Shown in pieces: positions 1-8,548 of a stretch of DNA of 28,160 nt; positions within the stretch are counted from its first letter, which is position 1; the number at the start of each line of letters is the position of its first letter. The notes below the pieces were generated by a model. The model saw nothing but the letters and a program-made list of their open reading frames with translations, searched no databases and was not told the origin of the DNA. The position numbers and the translations under genes are program-made. The stretch is from Candidatus Hodarchaeota archaeon (GTDB taxonomy: Archaea > Asgardarchaeota > Heimdallarchaeia > Hodarchaeales > Hodarchaeaceae): positions 1 through 28,160 of the forward strand of contig JAEOSP010000178.1 in NCBI GenBank assembly GCA_016840305.1. The letters are read 5' to 3'.

Positions 1-1
1 A

Positions 2-175
2 AATTTAATTGCAGGTATTAAAAATACCCAACCGAAATTAAATAAAATCCTTCAGACGTTACAACTAGAATCAACAAGTGAATCACTTTTTGAGAAACTT
101 AAAAGGATGAAAGTCGAATTCAACGAGATTGGTCGAGATTTTCTTGTTGACTGGATGCCAGGACACGTTAGTTAA
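2..175 (+). CDS. 3' end of an unidentified protein-coding gene (partial)
   Basis: An open frame enters from the left edge and ends at a TAA at 173-175, giving the last 57 residues of a protein. The visible part is a charged, probably helical tail (SLFEKLKRMKVEFNEIG) ending in DFLVDWMPGHVS. I do not recognise the family. The gene converges on the aminotransferase at 187-1326 with only 11 bases between stop codons, and the inverted repeat at 187-207 could end both transcripts. It could be a chance open frame, but a 57-codon run without stops in AT-rich DNA, ending just before a convergent gene, favours a real gene. Confidence 0.5.
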   Translation, partial: NLIAGIKNTQPKLNKILQTLQLESTSESLFEKLKRMKVEFNEIGRDFLVDWMPGHVS

Positions 176-186
176 ATAGAAGAGAG

Positions 187-207
187 TTAAGAGAAGATTT
201 CTCTTAA
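187..207. terminator. perfect 9-bp inverted repeat over the stop codon of the aminotransferase gene
   Basis: TTAAGAGAA-GAT-TTCTCTTAA is a perfect 9-bp stem with a 3-base loop. Its outer three bases on the left arm are the TAA stop of the minus-strand gene. On the minus strand it is followed by a pyrimidine-rich stretch but not a clean T-run. As it lies between convergent stops, it may act in both directions. A terminator role is inference; the repeat is seen directly. Confidence 0.5.
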
Positions 208-1326
208 AGTAGTTTGAATTATTTCGATATCAGCATCTGTGACTCCTGGATGAACTGGAATCTCAAAATGTGAGGTGGAAATCCTTTCAGTAACTGGTAA
301 GCTTACCTTACTATAGTCAGGATAAGGCACAAACTTATTCCATCTCCATTTCTTAATACCATCTATATAAGTAGGTTGTTTATGACATGCAAGTGCATAA
401 ATTCGTCGTGACGCAATATTCTTTTTCTTTAACTTTTCAATTACTTCATCAACGCTTATAAAGTCTTCATCCACTATTGGTGCGAAAACGTAATGACTGT
501 GGGTATAACCTTTAGGAATTTTTTGAATGCGTACATGTTCCAATTCATTAATGGTTTTTCTCATTGCTTCAGCGTTCTTCTTCCTTTTTCTTAACATCTT
601 CGGTAATTTTTGAAGTTGTATTAATCCTATCGCGGCTAGAGGGTCTGCTAGTCTGAAATTATATCCAATCCTGAAGTGTTGATATCCGCCGCTAGGCCCC
701 CTTCCATGATTTTTTATACTGCGAATACGTTCTGCAAGATCAGCATTATCAGTAACAATCATACCCCCTTCACCCGTACTCATATTTTTCGTGGCATAAA
801 AGGAGAAACACCCAACATCCCCTAGTGTGCCTACATGCTTACCATTGATTTTCGCTCCATGTGCTTGGCACGCATCTTCAATTATTGTTAAACTATGATC
901 TTCAGCTATTTCTTGAAGCACTTTCATGTTTGATGGAAGTCCAAAGATGTGAACAGGAAGTAATGCTTCTGTTTTAGGTGTAATTAATTCCTTTACATGT
1001 TCAGGATCTATAGTATAGGTTTCAGGATCAATATCCGCAAAAATAGGAATGCTTCCACCGAATGTTATTGCGTTTGCGGAAGCAATGAACGTAAATGCTG
1101 GAGTAATAACTTCTGCTCCAGGTGAAATATTCATTCCTTCAAGGGCTAGGTGCAATGCTGCTGTACCATTCACCGCACAAATAGCATGTTTTGCTCCTAC
1201 CAATTCGGCAAAGTTTTTTTCTAGGGCTCTTGCGTTTTTACCTTCAACCAATTGACCATTTCGAATTGTTGCTGATACTAAGGATACTTCTTCCTCAGAA
1301 ATCTGTGGTTGAGCAATGAATTTCAT
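187..1326 (-). CDS. DegT/DnrJ/EryC1/StrS family PLP-dependent aminotransferase
   Basis: This 379-residue fold-type I PLP enzyme belongs to the family that transaminates nucleotide-linked keto-sugars, usually with glutamate as donor, to make amino sugars for surface glycans. Visible hallmarks are the GTAALHLAL cofactor-binding segment (about 54-62), the acidic pair IIEDACQAHGA (148-158) that holds the pyridine nitrogen, and the Schiff-base lysine in FYATKNMSTGEGG (K180). The frame stays open upstream to 1506, but I place the start at ATG 1326. It has an AGGAGAG ribosome binding site about 9 bases upstream, begins at the usual family N-terminus, and leaves a 143-bp divergent promoter region to the PLPBP gene. 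The exact sugar substrate cannot be read from the sequence; perosamine synthase, ArnB-like and WbpE-like activities are all possible. Glycosyltransferases at 10.6-13.1 and 21.9-23.1 kb fit a surface glycan role. Confidence 0.92.
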   Translation of the reverse strand: MKFIAQPQISEEEVSLVSATIRNGQLVEGKNARALEKNFAELVGAKHAICAVNGTAALHLALEGMNISPGAEVITPAFTFIASANAITFGGSIPIFADIDPETYTIDPEHVKELITPKTEALLPVHIFGLPSNMKVLQEIAEDHSLTIIEDACQAHGAKINGKHVGTLGDVGCFSFYATKNMSTGEGGMIVTDNADLAERIRSIKNHGRGPSGGYQHFRIGYNFRLADPLAAIGLIQLQKLPKMLRKRKKNAEAMRKTINELEHVRIQKIPKGYTHSHYVFAPIVDEDFISVDEVIEKLKKKNIASRRIYALACHKQPTYIDGIKKWRWNKFVPYPDYSKVSLPVTERISTSHFEIPVHPGVTDADIEIIQTTLREIFS

Positions 1327-1400
1327 AATATTAATCTCTCCTTGGTATATTTCGCAATTGTATCTGTAAACAAATACTCTTAATTCACTTTTGAACTCTG

Positions 1401-1407
1401 TATAAAC
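1401..1407 (-). promoter_or_regulatory. candidate TATA box for the aminotransferase gene
   Basis: On the minus strand this reads GTTTATA, close to archaeal TATA boxes. It lies about 75 bases upstream of ATG 1326, which would put transcription start near 1378 and leave a leader of about 50 bases holding the AGGAGAG site. Such AT-rich matches are common by chance. Confidence 0.3.
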
Positions 1408-1469
1408 AATCTTATTAGTGTTATAATCAAAAACACAGGGATATTTGATATACTTAGTTGGGATAACAT

Positions 1470-2195
1470 TTGGAAGACAGAGATCAAATCCAAAAAATTG
1501 TAACAAGATATCAAAAAATTCATTCAGTCATCTCAAAGTATGAACAAGGTGGTCAGAAACCTAAGCTCGTTTTAGTTACTAAAAATAGATCCATAGAGCT
1601 CATTATGAGCGTCTTAAAAGAAATTAAGAGACCCATATTAGGAGAAAATCGTGTATCTGAAGCCCTTGAGAAGATGGAGAAAATCAATTCAAACAACGTA
1701 ACATGGCATTTTATTGGCCACCTGCAACGTAATAAGATCAGAAAAATTTGTAATAAGTTTTCCCTTATCCAATCAATCTCAGATATACCAATTGCAGATG
1801 AACTTCAAAAACGAGCAGTGAGAAACGATATAAATGTTAATTGCCTATTGCAAATTGATATTTGCGAAGATGGTACAAAATTTGGGTTTCCAGCAAAAAT
1901 AGATTTTTTAAAAGGTTTAATACAAGATCTTAATGCTAGATCCAACCTAAAAATACAAGGTTTAATGACCATTGCACCATTCATTTCATCTGAAAAAACA
2001 CGACCATATTTTAGAAGAATGAGATCGATTTTCGATGCTCTAGCTGATAAATGTGAGTCGTTAGAAAATGTTGAGATGAAAATTCTATCAATGGGTATGA
2101 GCAATGATTATATTATTGCCCTCGAGGAGGGCTCTACAATGATTCGCATTGGGAGTGCAGTGTTTAACGATTCACACTCAAATCCAAAAACATAA
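1470..2195 (+). CDS. YggS/PLPBP family pyridoxal phosphate homeostasis protein
   Basis: This 241-residue protein has the fold of the alanine racemase N-terminal barrel and belongs to the family that carries PLP and buffers its level, without known catalysis. Family marks are LVLVTKNRS with the PLP lysine (K38), GENRVSEALEK (59-69), WHFIGHLQRNK (79-89), QIDICEDGTKFGF, IQGLMTIAPF, and LSMGMSNDY followed by GSTMIRIGSAVF, which binds the phosphate. The start is TTG at 1470: an in-frame TAA sits at 1464-1466, and no other methionine occurs before the conserved region, so TTG is required. It is divergent from a PLP-dependent aminotransferase. It ends 19 bases before the giant TrmB-like gene, so the two probably share a transcript. 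Confidence 0.92.
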   Translation: MEDRDQIQKIVTRYQKIHSVISKYEQGGQKPKLVLVTKNRSIELIMSVLKEIKRPILGENRVSEALEKMEKINSNNVTWHFIGHLQRNKIRKICNKFSLIQSISDIPIADELQKRAVRNDINVNCLLQIDICEDGTKFGFPAKIDFLKGLIQDLNARSNLKIQGLMTIAPFISSEKTRPYFRRMRSIFDALADKCESLENVEMKILSMGMSNDYIIALEEGSTMIRIGSAVFNDSHSNPKT

Positions 2196-2214
2196 AGGAA
2201 AAGAATAACAAAAG

Positions 2215-5200
2215 TTGAATGAAATGACTACTTCTGAAGTTGATTTTGCCTTATCAAAGACCGAACAGAAAATTCTAACGACATTAACAAATTTTGGTGG
2301 GCAAACAAAACAAGATCTTATCATAATCTCTGAAATACTAGCAGAAAAAGTTGAAGAAGCAATAGCGTCTCTTCTAGAGAAAGGATTCGTGCGTTTTGAC
2401 GAAACAACGAATATTTACATGGCTACTTTACCGTTCACAGCCTTAACATCAATGATGTCAAGACATATTAATCAAATTGAAGAATCATTAGAAGAGCAAA
2501 AAAAATCCTTTCAAGAATCTAAGGATATTGTTGAAAACCAATTAGTACAATTTAGAGAAATAATAAAGAAAGCTTATGAAGAGCTACAATCACATAAGGT
2601 TAATTTGGATACTTCCTTGAAGGAGACATTTGAAGAAAAAGAAAAAGGATCTCGTTCTAAGGTAGAAGATCTAGTTAACCAAATAATAACCATAATCAAT
2701 TCAAACATCACCGAGTTACAAAATGAATCTCAAACCTTGCTATCAGACAAAAGCTCAAGTATAGATGACCATTGGAGTAAAGCAGTGGATGAGTTTCAGA
2801 ATCTTCCTGACTCAGGAACACGTACATTAAAAGAATCAATAACAAAATATGAAAAAGAACTTGACACTGTAATTAAAACTTCTATTGACAGACTTAAAGC
2901 CATCCAATCACAATTCAATGAAATACTTACAGTTATCGAATCAGAATCGACCTTAAAGATTCAAGAGTTCTTTTCTAACGCTGAGAATATTTCTACTGAC
3001 CTGAAAACTAATTTAAATACTGGTTTACAAGAATCTCGCAATCAGGAGAGGGAATTTTTAGATGATGTTAGAGGTCATGTTCGTCATTCACTAGAAAACA
3101 ATGTTCAAAACGCGTTGATACAGGTACTTTCTGATTTATCTAAAGATGTTGATAAGGAAATCAACACAGCATTAAAGACAGTACTTAAACAAACAGAGAT
3201 AGCAATACAAGAAAGCTCAACACAAATCAAGAAGGAATTTAAGGAGTTTGCTACAAACGCCTCTGAACTGATTCAAGAACAGAACGCATCTGTAAGCGTA
3301 CTAAGCTCAGAAATAGATGAAATATCTGCAGAACAGAAGCTTAATACTTTTAGGGACTTATTATTAAGTCAACTTCAGGTAGATATGTCAGCCGAATTAA
3401 ACCAATTGGAGATCGGATACAAGCAGGCCCAACAATCAGCTATTGAAATAGTGGAGTCATTAAGACGATCTGCCAAAACTAAACTGGTTCAACAAAGTAC
3501 GAAAGTTGGAAAATTACTTGATAGATTTACAGAAATAGTTGACCAATCCTTTTCAAGAAAGGAGATGGATGTAACACGACTTCAACAAATATCTACTTCA
3601 ATTGAGCAATTACTGAGAAATTTACTTGTTTCAATTCCGATGCGAAGCAATCAATTCAGAACATCTTTGAAAAACTCTCTTGAAAATGCTAGTACAGATA
3701 TCCAAGAAGAATTTAATGAGTCTTCTGTCGGTTCAGTAAATAAGATTTTCGAAACTTTGGCTGGTTCTCAACAGAGAATAGAAACAGCAACGAATGAAAC
3801 TCTAGAAGAAAGTAAAAGTGAGATACAAAAAGTTTTACATGCCTCTGAGCAGTTTCAAATAGCTACTACTAGTCTTCAGGAAAAATATTTGGAGAAAATC
3901 GAAAATCGTTTTGATCAAAGAGCAAAAGTAATGAATACTGAATTGGAAGCGGTTTCGCGACATTTCCAACAACTTTTGGAGGGACTAGAATCTGGTTTAG
4001 GTGACTTTAACACACGGATCACATCAGAAAATATAACACAAATTGCTACTATTGAATCATCTCTTAAGAGTAAACTAACTCAAATGCGAAATGAGCTGAC
4101 TACAACTCTTTCACAAAGCCAAACTGATTCACAGGAATTTGCTGATTCTCTAGAAATGACCTTACAAACACATCTGGATCGTACGCTGAAAGTAATACGC
4201 GAAGGATTCAGCCAGATTAAAACAGAATTTAGCGATGAGATTCAGAAACAGCTTAGTCATATTAACACTCAAAATAAAGCTCAACAAGAAGAAATGGTAA
4301 CAGCTTTGGATTCGTTTACTCAACAAGTATCTTTAGGTGAGTTCAGATCAAATCTTGAGAAAGTTCTAGAGGAAAACCAAGATACTTTAAACCAGTTTAT
4401 CGTTGAAAATAGAGCTAATGTTGATGAAGTTCTTTCTTTACAAAAAGAAAGTATCACGAAATACCAAGAAAAAGGACCTACAGATATTTTAACATTTATT
4501 AATCAAATTCAGTCTGATGCTTCTGGTCAAAATACAAAAGTAAAAGATGCAATGGAGGCACTTCTTGGTTATTACGGAACTACTTCTGATGTGACAATGA
4601 ACGAAGTCGAATCATTAATTCGACAAGTACGTGAGAGTGGAGACAAGTTAAAAACAATTTTAAATGATTCGTTGCAGAATTTACAATTAAATCTTAATAA
4701 AACAGTAGATAATGCTGATTTATTCTATTCTGATACCCTTACGGAGATGGAAAATCAGTTAGGTGTTGCTGTTGGATTTGTTACATCAGAAATCGAAAAT
4801 TCTTCTCAAGCAGTGCAAAAAGAGATAGAGATTCAGAAAAATGATGTGGAAACAGCTGTAGAATTGCTTAATACCCAACGATCTGAGATCGTGACCGAAT
4901 CTGATCAAGAATTTAAAGAAAATATAACTGAAATTGCAGAAGAATTCTCAAAAATGTTAGAAAAAATGATTTCAGATAAAAATGCTTCCACTACGGAGTT
5001 GCAAGAGAAAATTAAAAACAATATTACAGAATTTGCGAAATCTTATGGTTCTCAAGTATCTACAATAAAAACTAAACTTCAGGATGTTCTTTCTGAATTC
5101 AGTAAATCAATTGATTCAAATATTGGAAATCTGGACACAATTGTTGAAACGAATGTTAACCAAGCACTCAAGCGATTAAGCGCCGTATACAAGTTCGATT

Positions 5201-6414
5201 CAAAAAAGGAAGACCCTTTTGGGTTCCAAGAAGTACGATCAAAAGTTACAACAGCCAATAAACGATTAAAATCAGTTGTATCTGAATCGATAAGAACTCA
5301 GCTTGAATCTTTCGAAGAAAAGATACCAGACCTTTTAACATCTTTTGATGCAATCCATACTCAATCAGAAGAAGATCTTACGAAAGCAATCGATGAATTA
5401 GCTGATCTAATATCAAGTTCACAAATGACAATTACTTCCCAGCTTCACAACTACATTAGCGAGGAAAGAAATTATCTAGATTTCTCTGAGATGCAGGAAA
5501 GCCTTAAGGGTATACTAATTGAATTCTCGCAAGCATCTAATCAAAATATCGAAGAAATTTCAGCGAATCTAACAAGCAGTATCGAAAGTACAATAAATGA
5601 AGTTAATAAATCGAGAGAGGAAATTAAGGATAGTATTACTCAGTTAATGGAAGATTTAAGAAATAAAAGTACTGAAACGACTAATCAGGTCTCAACAGTC
5701 AGAAACGATGTTACATCGAAAGCTGAAGACTTAGGAAACGAATTTCTAAAAGATATATCAACTGAACTCGAATCCTATACCAATGAAATCCAGAAATCAA
5801 CATTAGAAAGTGAGGGGAGCATGTCACAAGTTATTCAAACATTAAATAGCGAAATTGAGGAATATTTTGAATCTTTACTTAATAAAACGCAATCTCTTCT
5901 TGCTGGGTTGACACAGAACCACAGATATCAACTTAATACATTGAATACGATACAATCGGAACTAGATCAAGCTAAACTTGATTCACACGTTAAATTACTG
6001 AAGTTACCATCGAATAGGGCTATTAGTGATTATATAATCGAAATGGCAAGATCTTCATCTAAGCAGATCTCTATATATATGTCAGATCCGACAATTCTTA
6101 CTCCTGAAGAGCTAAAAACGATAACAAAAGAGAAAAGAATTTGGTTATATACAAATATGGACTTTAGTAAAAAAGGGAAGAAGTGGTTTGCTGAAATTGG
6201 GAGCCAAGTCAACATAAATCTGAGAATTACTAAAGGGAGTAAAATTAATGGGGTTCTTGCAGTAAGAGATGAAGATCTTGCGATGGTATTACCTGACGAT
6301 GTTGGATTTTCCACTACAGATACTAGCTTCGTTAAATATCTGTTTAATCTGTTAAATGTAATGAAAGGAACTTCTCAACGAGCGAGTAGATCTTCAGCTA
6401 AAAATTCCAAATAA
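2215..6414 (+). CDS. giant TrmB-like winged-helix protein with about 1,180 residues of predicted coiled coil
   Basis: This 1399-residue protein has three parts. Residues 12-75 (LSKTEQKILTTLTNFGG, then EEAIASLLEKGFVRFD) look like the winged helix of the TrmB family. Residues about 85-1265 are long runs rich in Gln, Glu, Ser, Thr, Lys and Leu with very few Gly, Pro or aromatic residues; I read this as coiled coil, and I see no cysteine or membrane segment. Residues about 1266-1385 (ISDYIIEMARSSSKQISIYM, IWLYTN, INLRITKG, GVLAVRDEDLAMV) resemble the PLD-like effector domain that follows the helix in TrmB proteins. Usual TrmB proteins have about 250-350 residues with a short coiled linker, so the middle is hugely expanded. 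A TTG at 2215 or the ATG at 2224 may start it; AAGGAA at 2195-2200 is the nearest ribosome site. DNA binding is inferred from the fold; the function is unknown. An SMC-like or chromatin-organising role, or a sensor of membrane or cytoskeleton state, are speculations. Confidence 0.85.
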   Translation: MNEMTTSEVDFALSKTEQKILTTLTNFGGQTKQDLIIISEILAEKVEEAIASLLEKGFVRFDETTNIYMATLPFTALTSMMSRHINQIEESLEEQKKSFQESKDIVENQLVQFREIIKKAYEELQSHKVNLDTSLKETFEEKEKGSRSKVEDLVNQIITIINSNITELQNESQTLLSDKSSSIDDHWSKAVDEFQNLPDSGTRTLKESITKYEKELDTVIKTSIDRLKAIQSQFNEILTVIESESTLKIQEFFSNAENISTDLKTNLNTGLQESRNQEREFLDDVRGHVRHSLENNVQNALIQVLSDLSKDVDKEINTALKTVLKQTEIAIQESSTQIKKEFKEFATNASELIQEQNASVSVLSSEIDEISAEQKLNTFRDLLLSQLQVDMSAELNQLEIGYKQAQQSAIEIVESLRRSAKTKLVQQSTKVGKLLDRFTEIVDQSFSRKEMDVTRLQQISTSIEQLLRNLLVSIPMRSNQFRTSLKNSLENASTDIQEEFNESSVGSVNKIFETLAGSQQRIETATNETLEESKSEIQKVLHASEQFQIATTSLQEKYLEKIENRFDQRAKVMNTELEAVSRHFQQLLEGLESGLGDFNTRITSENITQIATIESSLKSKLTQMRNELTTTLSQSQTDSQEFADSLEMTLQTHLDRTLKVIREGFSQIKTEFSDEIQKQLSHINTQNKAQQEEMVTALDSFTQQVSLGEFRSNLEKVLEENQDTLNQFIVENRANVDEVLSLQKESITKYQEKGPTDILTFINQIQSDASGQNTKVKDAMEALLGYYGTTSDVTMNEVESLIRQVRESGDKLKTILNDSLQNLQLNLNKTVDNADLFYSDTLTEMENQLGVAVGFVTSEIENSSQAVQKEIEIQKNDVETAVELLNTQRSEIVTESDQEFKENITEIAEEFSKMLEKMISDKNASTTELQEKIKNNITEFAKSYGSQVSTIKTKLQDVLSEFSKSIDSNIGNLDTIVETNVNQALKRLSAVYKFDSKKEDPFGFQEVRSKVTTANKRLKSVVSESIRTQLESFEEKIPDLLTSFDAIHTQSEEDLTKAIDELADLISSSQMTITSQLHNYISEERNYLDFSEMQESLKGILIEFSQASNQNIEEISANLTSSIESTINEVNKSREEIKDSITQLMEDLRNKSTETTNQVSTVRNDVTSKAEDLGNEFLKDISTELESYTNEIQKSTLESEGSMSQVIQTLNSEIEEYFESLLNKTQSLLAGLTQNHRYQLNTLNTIQSELDQAKLDSHVKLLKLPSNRAISDYIIEMARSSSKQISIYMSDPTILTPEELKTITKEKRIWLYTNMDFSKKGKKWFAEIGSQVNINLRITKGSKINGVLAVRDEDLAMVLPDDVGFSTTDTSFVKYLFNLLNVMKGTSQRASRSSAKNSK

Positions 6415-6418
6415 ACCT

Positions 6419-8239
6419 CTAAATCGAAACCATCCCAAGTAATTTAGATTTCTTCAAGGTTTCCAATGTCACTAAACCTTCTGGAGACAATCCTTTCGCT
6501 TGATAATATGAGGTGAGTAAAGATTCCTGCGATTTGAAGAAATCTGGTCTTTTTTCAATGAAAGGTTTGAATTGGTCTTTAATTCTCATATTTCCGCTTC
6601 TTGTGTTGAAAAGACGTTCAAGTAAAGTAATGCGATCACCAATTTCCAGAATAGTGTTTATGGATATTTTTTCACCAAGAATTTGGGAAAATATGGGATT
6701 TAGGAATTTTGATTTCACCATAAGTGATTGAAATACCCATTTAGGCAGGTTATGAAAGATAGGAGCAATTATATTTGAAGGAAGTTGTCGAATGAGTCTG
6801 TTTGAATTTAAAAAGAGAGGTAAAAATCTATTACATACTACGAGCGAGTCTAGTACAGCTATTAGGTTTTCGAGTAATATTTTTGTTTTGATTTTAGCAT
6901 ATCTTGTCCTAGGCGGGAGTGGATAGGGGAAATTGAGAAGTTCTGGAAACAACATGCTAGATGTCCTCTGGTGATTACTTCCATATGGAGAAGAACTAGA
7001 TTCTATACTAATTCCTGAACAATGTGGATAATAATACATCCCAGCCATTTGTCCCTTTATCATTGGGGATGGTTCACTTGTTTGGAGATAGAGATATTCC
7101 TCCCCTCGTGAGAGCTGATCTCCTAATGATTGTTGCTGAACAATATCTTTGATAATTGAATATATTTGAGGATCCCCCCATCCAAAGCCTAAATTAATAT
7201 CTAATAACTTACGTCTATCCTCTTGAATATTGAATAAGGATGCTAACGCAGCACCAGTAGAGAGGGGATCCAATGCCTCCTGATCACACATACGAATAGC
7301 TTTTTGTATTTTCTGATGATCAATGATCTTCAAGTTTGGCCCTAATGAGGCAAAGTTTTGATAAGAATTTCTTACACATTTAATTGTACATTGCCAACAA
7401 TTGTAAGGCTCTCCATAGCCTTTGAACTCAGAAATCTTGTCTAAATCGATTTTCAAAATGCGAGAGCAGTTCTTTGTAGGAAGAACCTCACGTTGAATCG
7501 CAGAAGTTATTGTTGCAAATGTTCCTTGGTTTCGTAGCATAGAAAACCAGAAATGCTGACTTACCGAGGATTCAATTGATGATAAATAATCTGTATCTAG
7601 GATAGATAAGTCTTTAACTTCAGGAGGGTCTGTAAATACAATAGCTTTAATATTTTTTGAGGTAAGAACACTTCCCAAGCCACCTCTATGAAAAAAATGA
7701 TTTTTGTCAACAGCTACTCCAGCGTATGTGACTTGATTAGTTGCTGCTTCACCTACACATGCTATACATGAAGTTTCTCCATATTTACTTCTTAATATCT
7801 TATCTGTTTGATGGATTGAACTTTTCCATAGCTTTTCTGCTTTCTCAAAAGTAATATCGGAGAATTCGTCAACAATGAGAAATTGAGGGGTCTTTAACTT
7901 TCCAGTAATCTGCAAAAAATCGAAACCTGAATGTCTCAGAAAAGCACCAAAATTACCCGTTGTAGTAGTAGTGCATAATGTATTAGTTTGTGGTGATTTA
8001 AAAGTAGCAACAGCTGTTCCTGAAGAAGGAAAGTTTGTACCAGTAAGATCCCCCGTTCCAAATATAATATTATTATCTTCTCCACGAGGACTAGTGTCTA
8101 CAGGAATGGATTCATAACCTAAGTAAGTAGTTATCCCCCTACCCCCAAGAAAGTTGGTAACTACGTTCTTCTTAACTGTTTTCGATGGAAAGATCTTATT
8201 TTCTGTAAGGTTTATTATTTTAATTTTGGGAGAATACAT
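6419..8239 (-). CDS. divergent aldehyde:ferredoxin oxidoreductase (AOR) family protein
   Basis: AOR enzymes oxidise aldehydes to acids with a tungstopterin cofactor and pass electrons to ferredoxin; they are cytoplasmic and common in anaerobic archaea. This 606-residue protein has the family length. The N-terminal pterin-binding region is clear: FLGGRGITTYLGYE (30-43), FGTGDLTGTNFPSSG (60-74) and HRGGLGSVLTSKN (184-196). The four cysteines expected for the [4Fe-4S] cluster are present as CWQCTIKC (281, 284, 288) and C469 in DSLVVCNRF. Several central motifs differ from typical members: the GPEYET segment is replaced by YQNFASLGPN, and the PxYDPR region reads MYYYPHCSGISIESS. Substrate is therefore open, and one of the less-studied AOR branches is likely. 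It is convergent with the giant gene, only 4 bases between the stop codons, so their transcripts probably overlap. ATG at 8239 is followed directly by family-like sequence. Confidence 0.88.
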   Translation of the reverse strand: MYSPKIKIINLTENKIFPSKTVKKNVVTNFLGGRGITTYLGYESIPVDTSPRGEDNNIIFGTGDLTGTNFPSSGTAVATFKSPQTNTLCTTTTTGNFGAFLRHSGFDFLQITGKLKTPQFLIVDEFSDITFEKAEKLWKSSIHQTDKILRSKYGETSCIACVGEAATNQVTYAGVAVDKNHFFHRGGLGSVLTSKNIKAIVFTDPPEVKDLSILDTDYLSSIESSVSQHFWFSMLRNQGTFATITSAIQREVLPTKNCSRILKIDLDKISEFKGYGEPYNCWQCTIKCVRNSYQNFASLGPNLKIIDHQKIQKAIRMCDQEALDPLSTGAALASLFNIQEDRRKLLDINLGFGWGDPQIYSIIKDIVQQQSLGDQLSRGEEYLYLQTSEPSPMIKGQMAGMYYYPHCSGISIESSSSPYGSNHQRTSSMLFPELLNFPYPLPPRTRYAKIKTKILLENLIAVLDSLVVCNRFLPLFLNSNRLIRQLPSNIIAPIFHNLPKWVFQSLMVKSKFLNPIFSQILGEKISINTILEIGDRITLLERLFNTRSGNMRIKDQFKPFIEKRPDFFKSQESLLTSYYQAKGLSPEGLVTLETLKKSKLLGMVSI

Positions 8240-8545
8240 GACTTAATTTGTTGGATAACAAAAAGTCGTTTAAGTTTTTTGAGTCAGGAGGAGATGAGTC
8301 ACAAAGGACAAAAATCGTCATTTATGAGAAAAAAAATCAAGAAAGATGTTGGAAAACAAGTGTAATCACAAACAGATCTCTTTCAGAGTGATTCAAATTT
8401 TAAACGTCTGTTAATAAATCCCATTACCCCTGATTTGTGTCCCATATAAATCTGTGATAGTTGTTGTTAAAGATTCAATTCCTAGACTCAGAAGTACGAA
8501 TCCAATTACGGGTTTTTTCAATTTATAACAACCTAAAAACAGTTT
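8240..8545. other. 306-bp intergenic region upstream of the AOR gene and downstream of the phosphorylase gene
   Basis: No convincing gene is seen here. A TTAAGTTT stretch at 8270-8277 reads AAACTTAA on the minus strand and could be a TATA element for the AOR gene, giving a very short leader. A plus-strand 23-codon reading frame (8294-8365) lies just after AGGAGG at 8286-8291, but the spacing of two bases is too short for normal initiation. Confidence 0.35.
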
Positions 8546-8548
8546 TTA
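8534..8548. repeat. 15-bp inverted repeat over the stop codon of the phosphorylase gene
   Basis: TAAAAAC-A-GTTTTTA is a perfect palindrome whose right end is the TAA stop (minus strand) of the GH13 gene. As RNA it would form a weak six-pair A-U stem with a three-base loop. It matches the position of stronger hairpins at other stops in this window, but its low complexity makes chance plausible. Confidence 0.3.

Noticed and set aside
1049..1255. Plus-strand frame inside the aminotransferase gene
   Set aside because: It is an antisense shadow of a strongly supported enzyme. The same applies to the short antisense frames inside the giant, phosphorylase, catalase and binding-protein genes.
1327..1506. 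60-residue N-terminal extension of the aminotransferase
   Set aside because: It would overlap the divergent YggS/PLPBP gene, and ATG 1326 has a clear AGGAGAG ribosome site.
2215..6414. Idea that the giant protein is an SMC/Rad50 ATPase
   Set aside because: No Walker A, Walker B or ABC signature is visible at either end, and the ends resemble TrmB domains instead.
2215..6414. Idea that the giant protein is a methyl-accepting chemotaxis protein
   Set aside because: It has similar Q/E/S/T-rich coils, but no membrane segments and no hairpin-tip signalling motif.
8294..8365. 23-codon basic peptide after an AGGAGG sequence
   Set aside because: The AGGAGG is only two bases from the ATG, too close for normal initiation, and the peptide is a lysine-rich low-complexity string.
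8240..8545. Possible riboswitch or small RNA in the gap
   Set aside because: I could not find a conserved fold or motif; only AT-rich sequence and TATA-like elements are visible.
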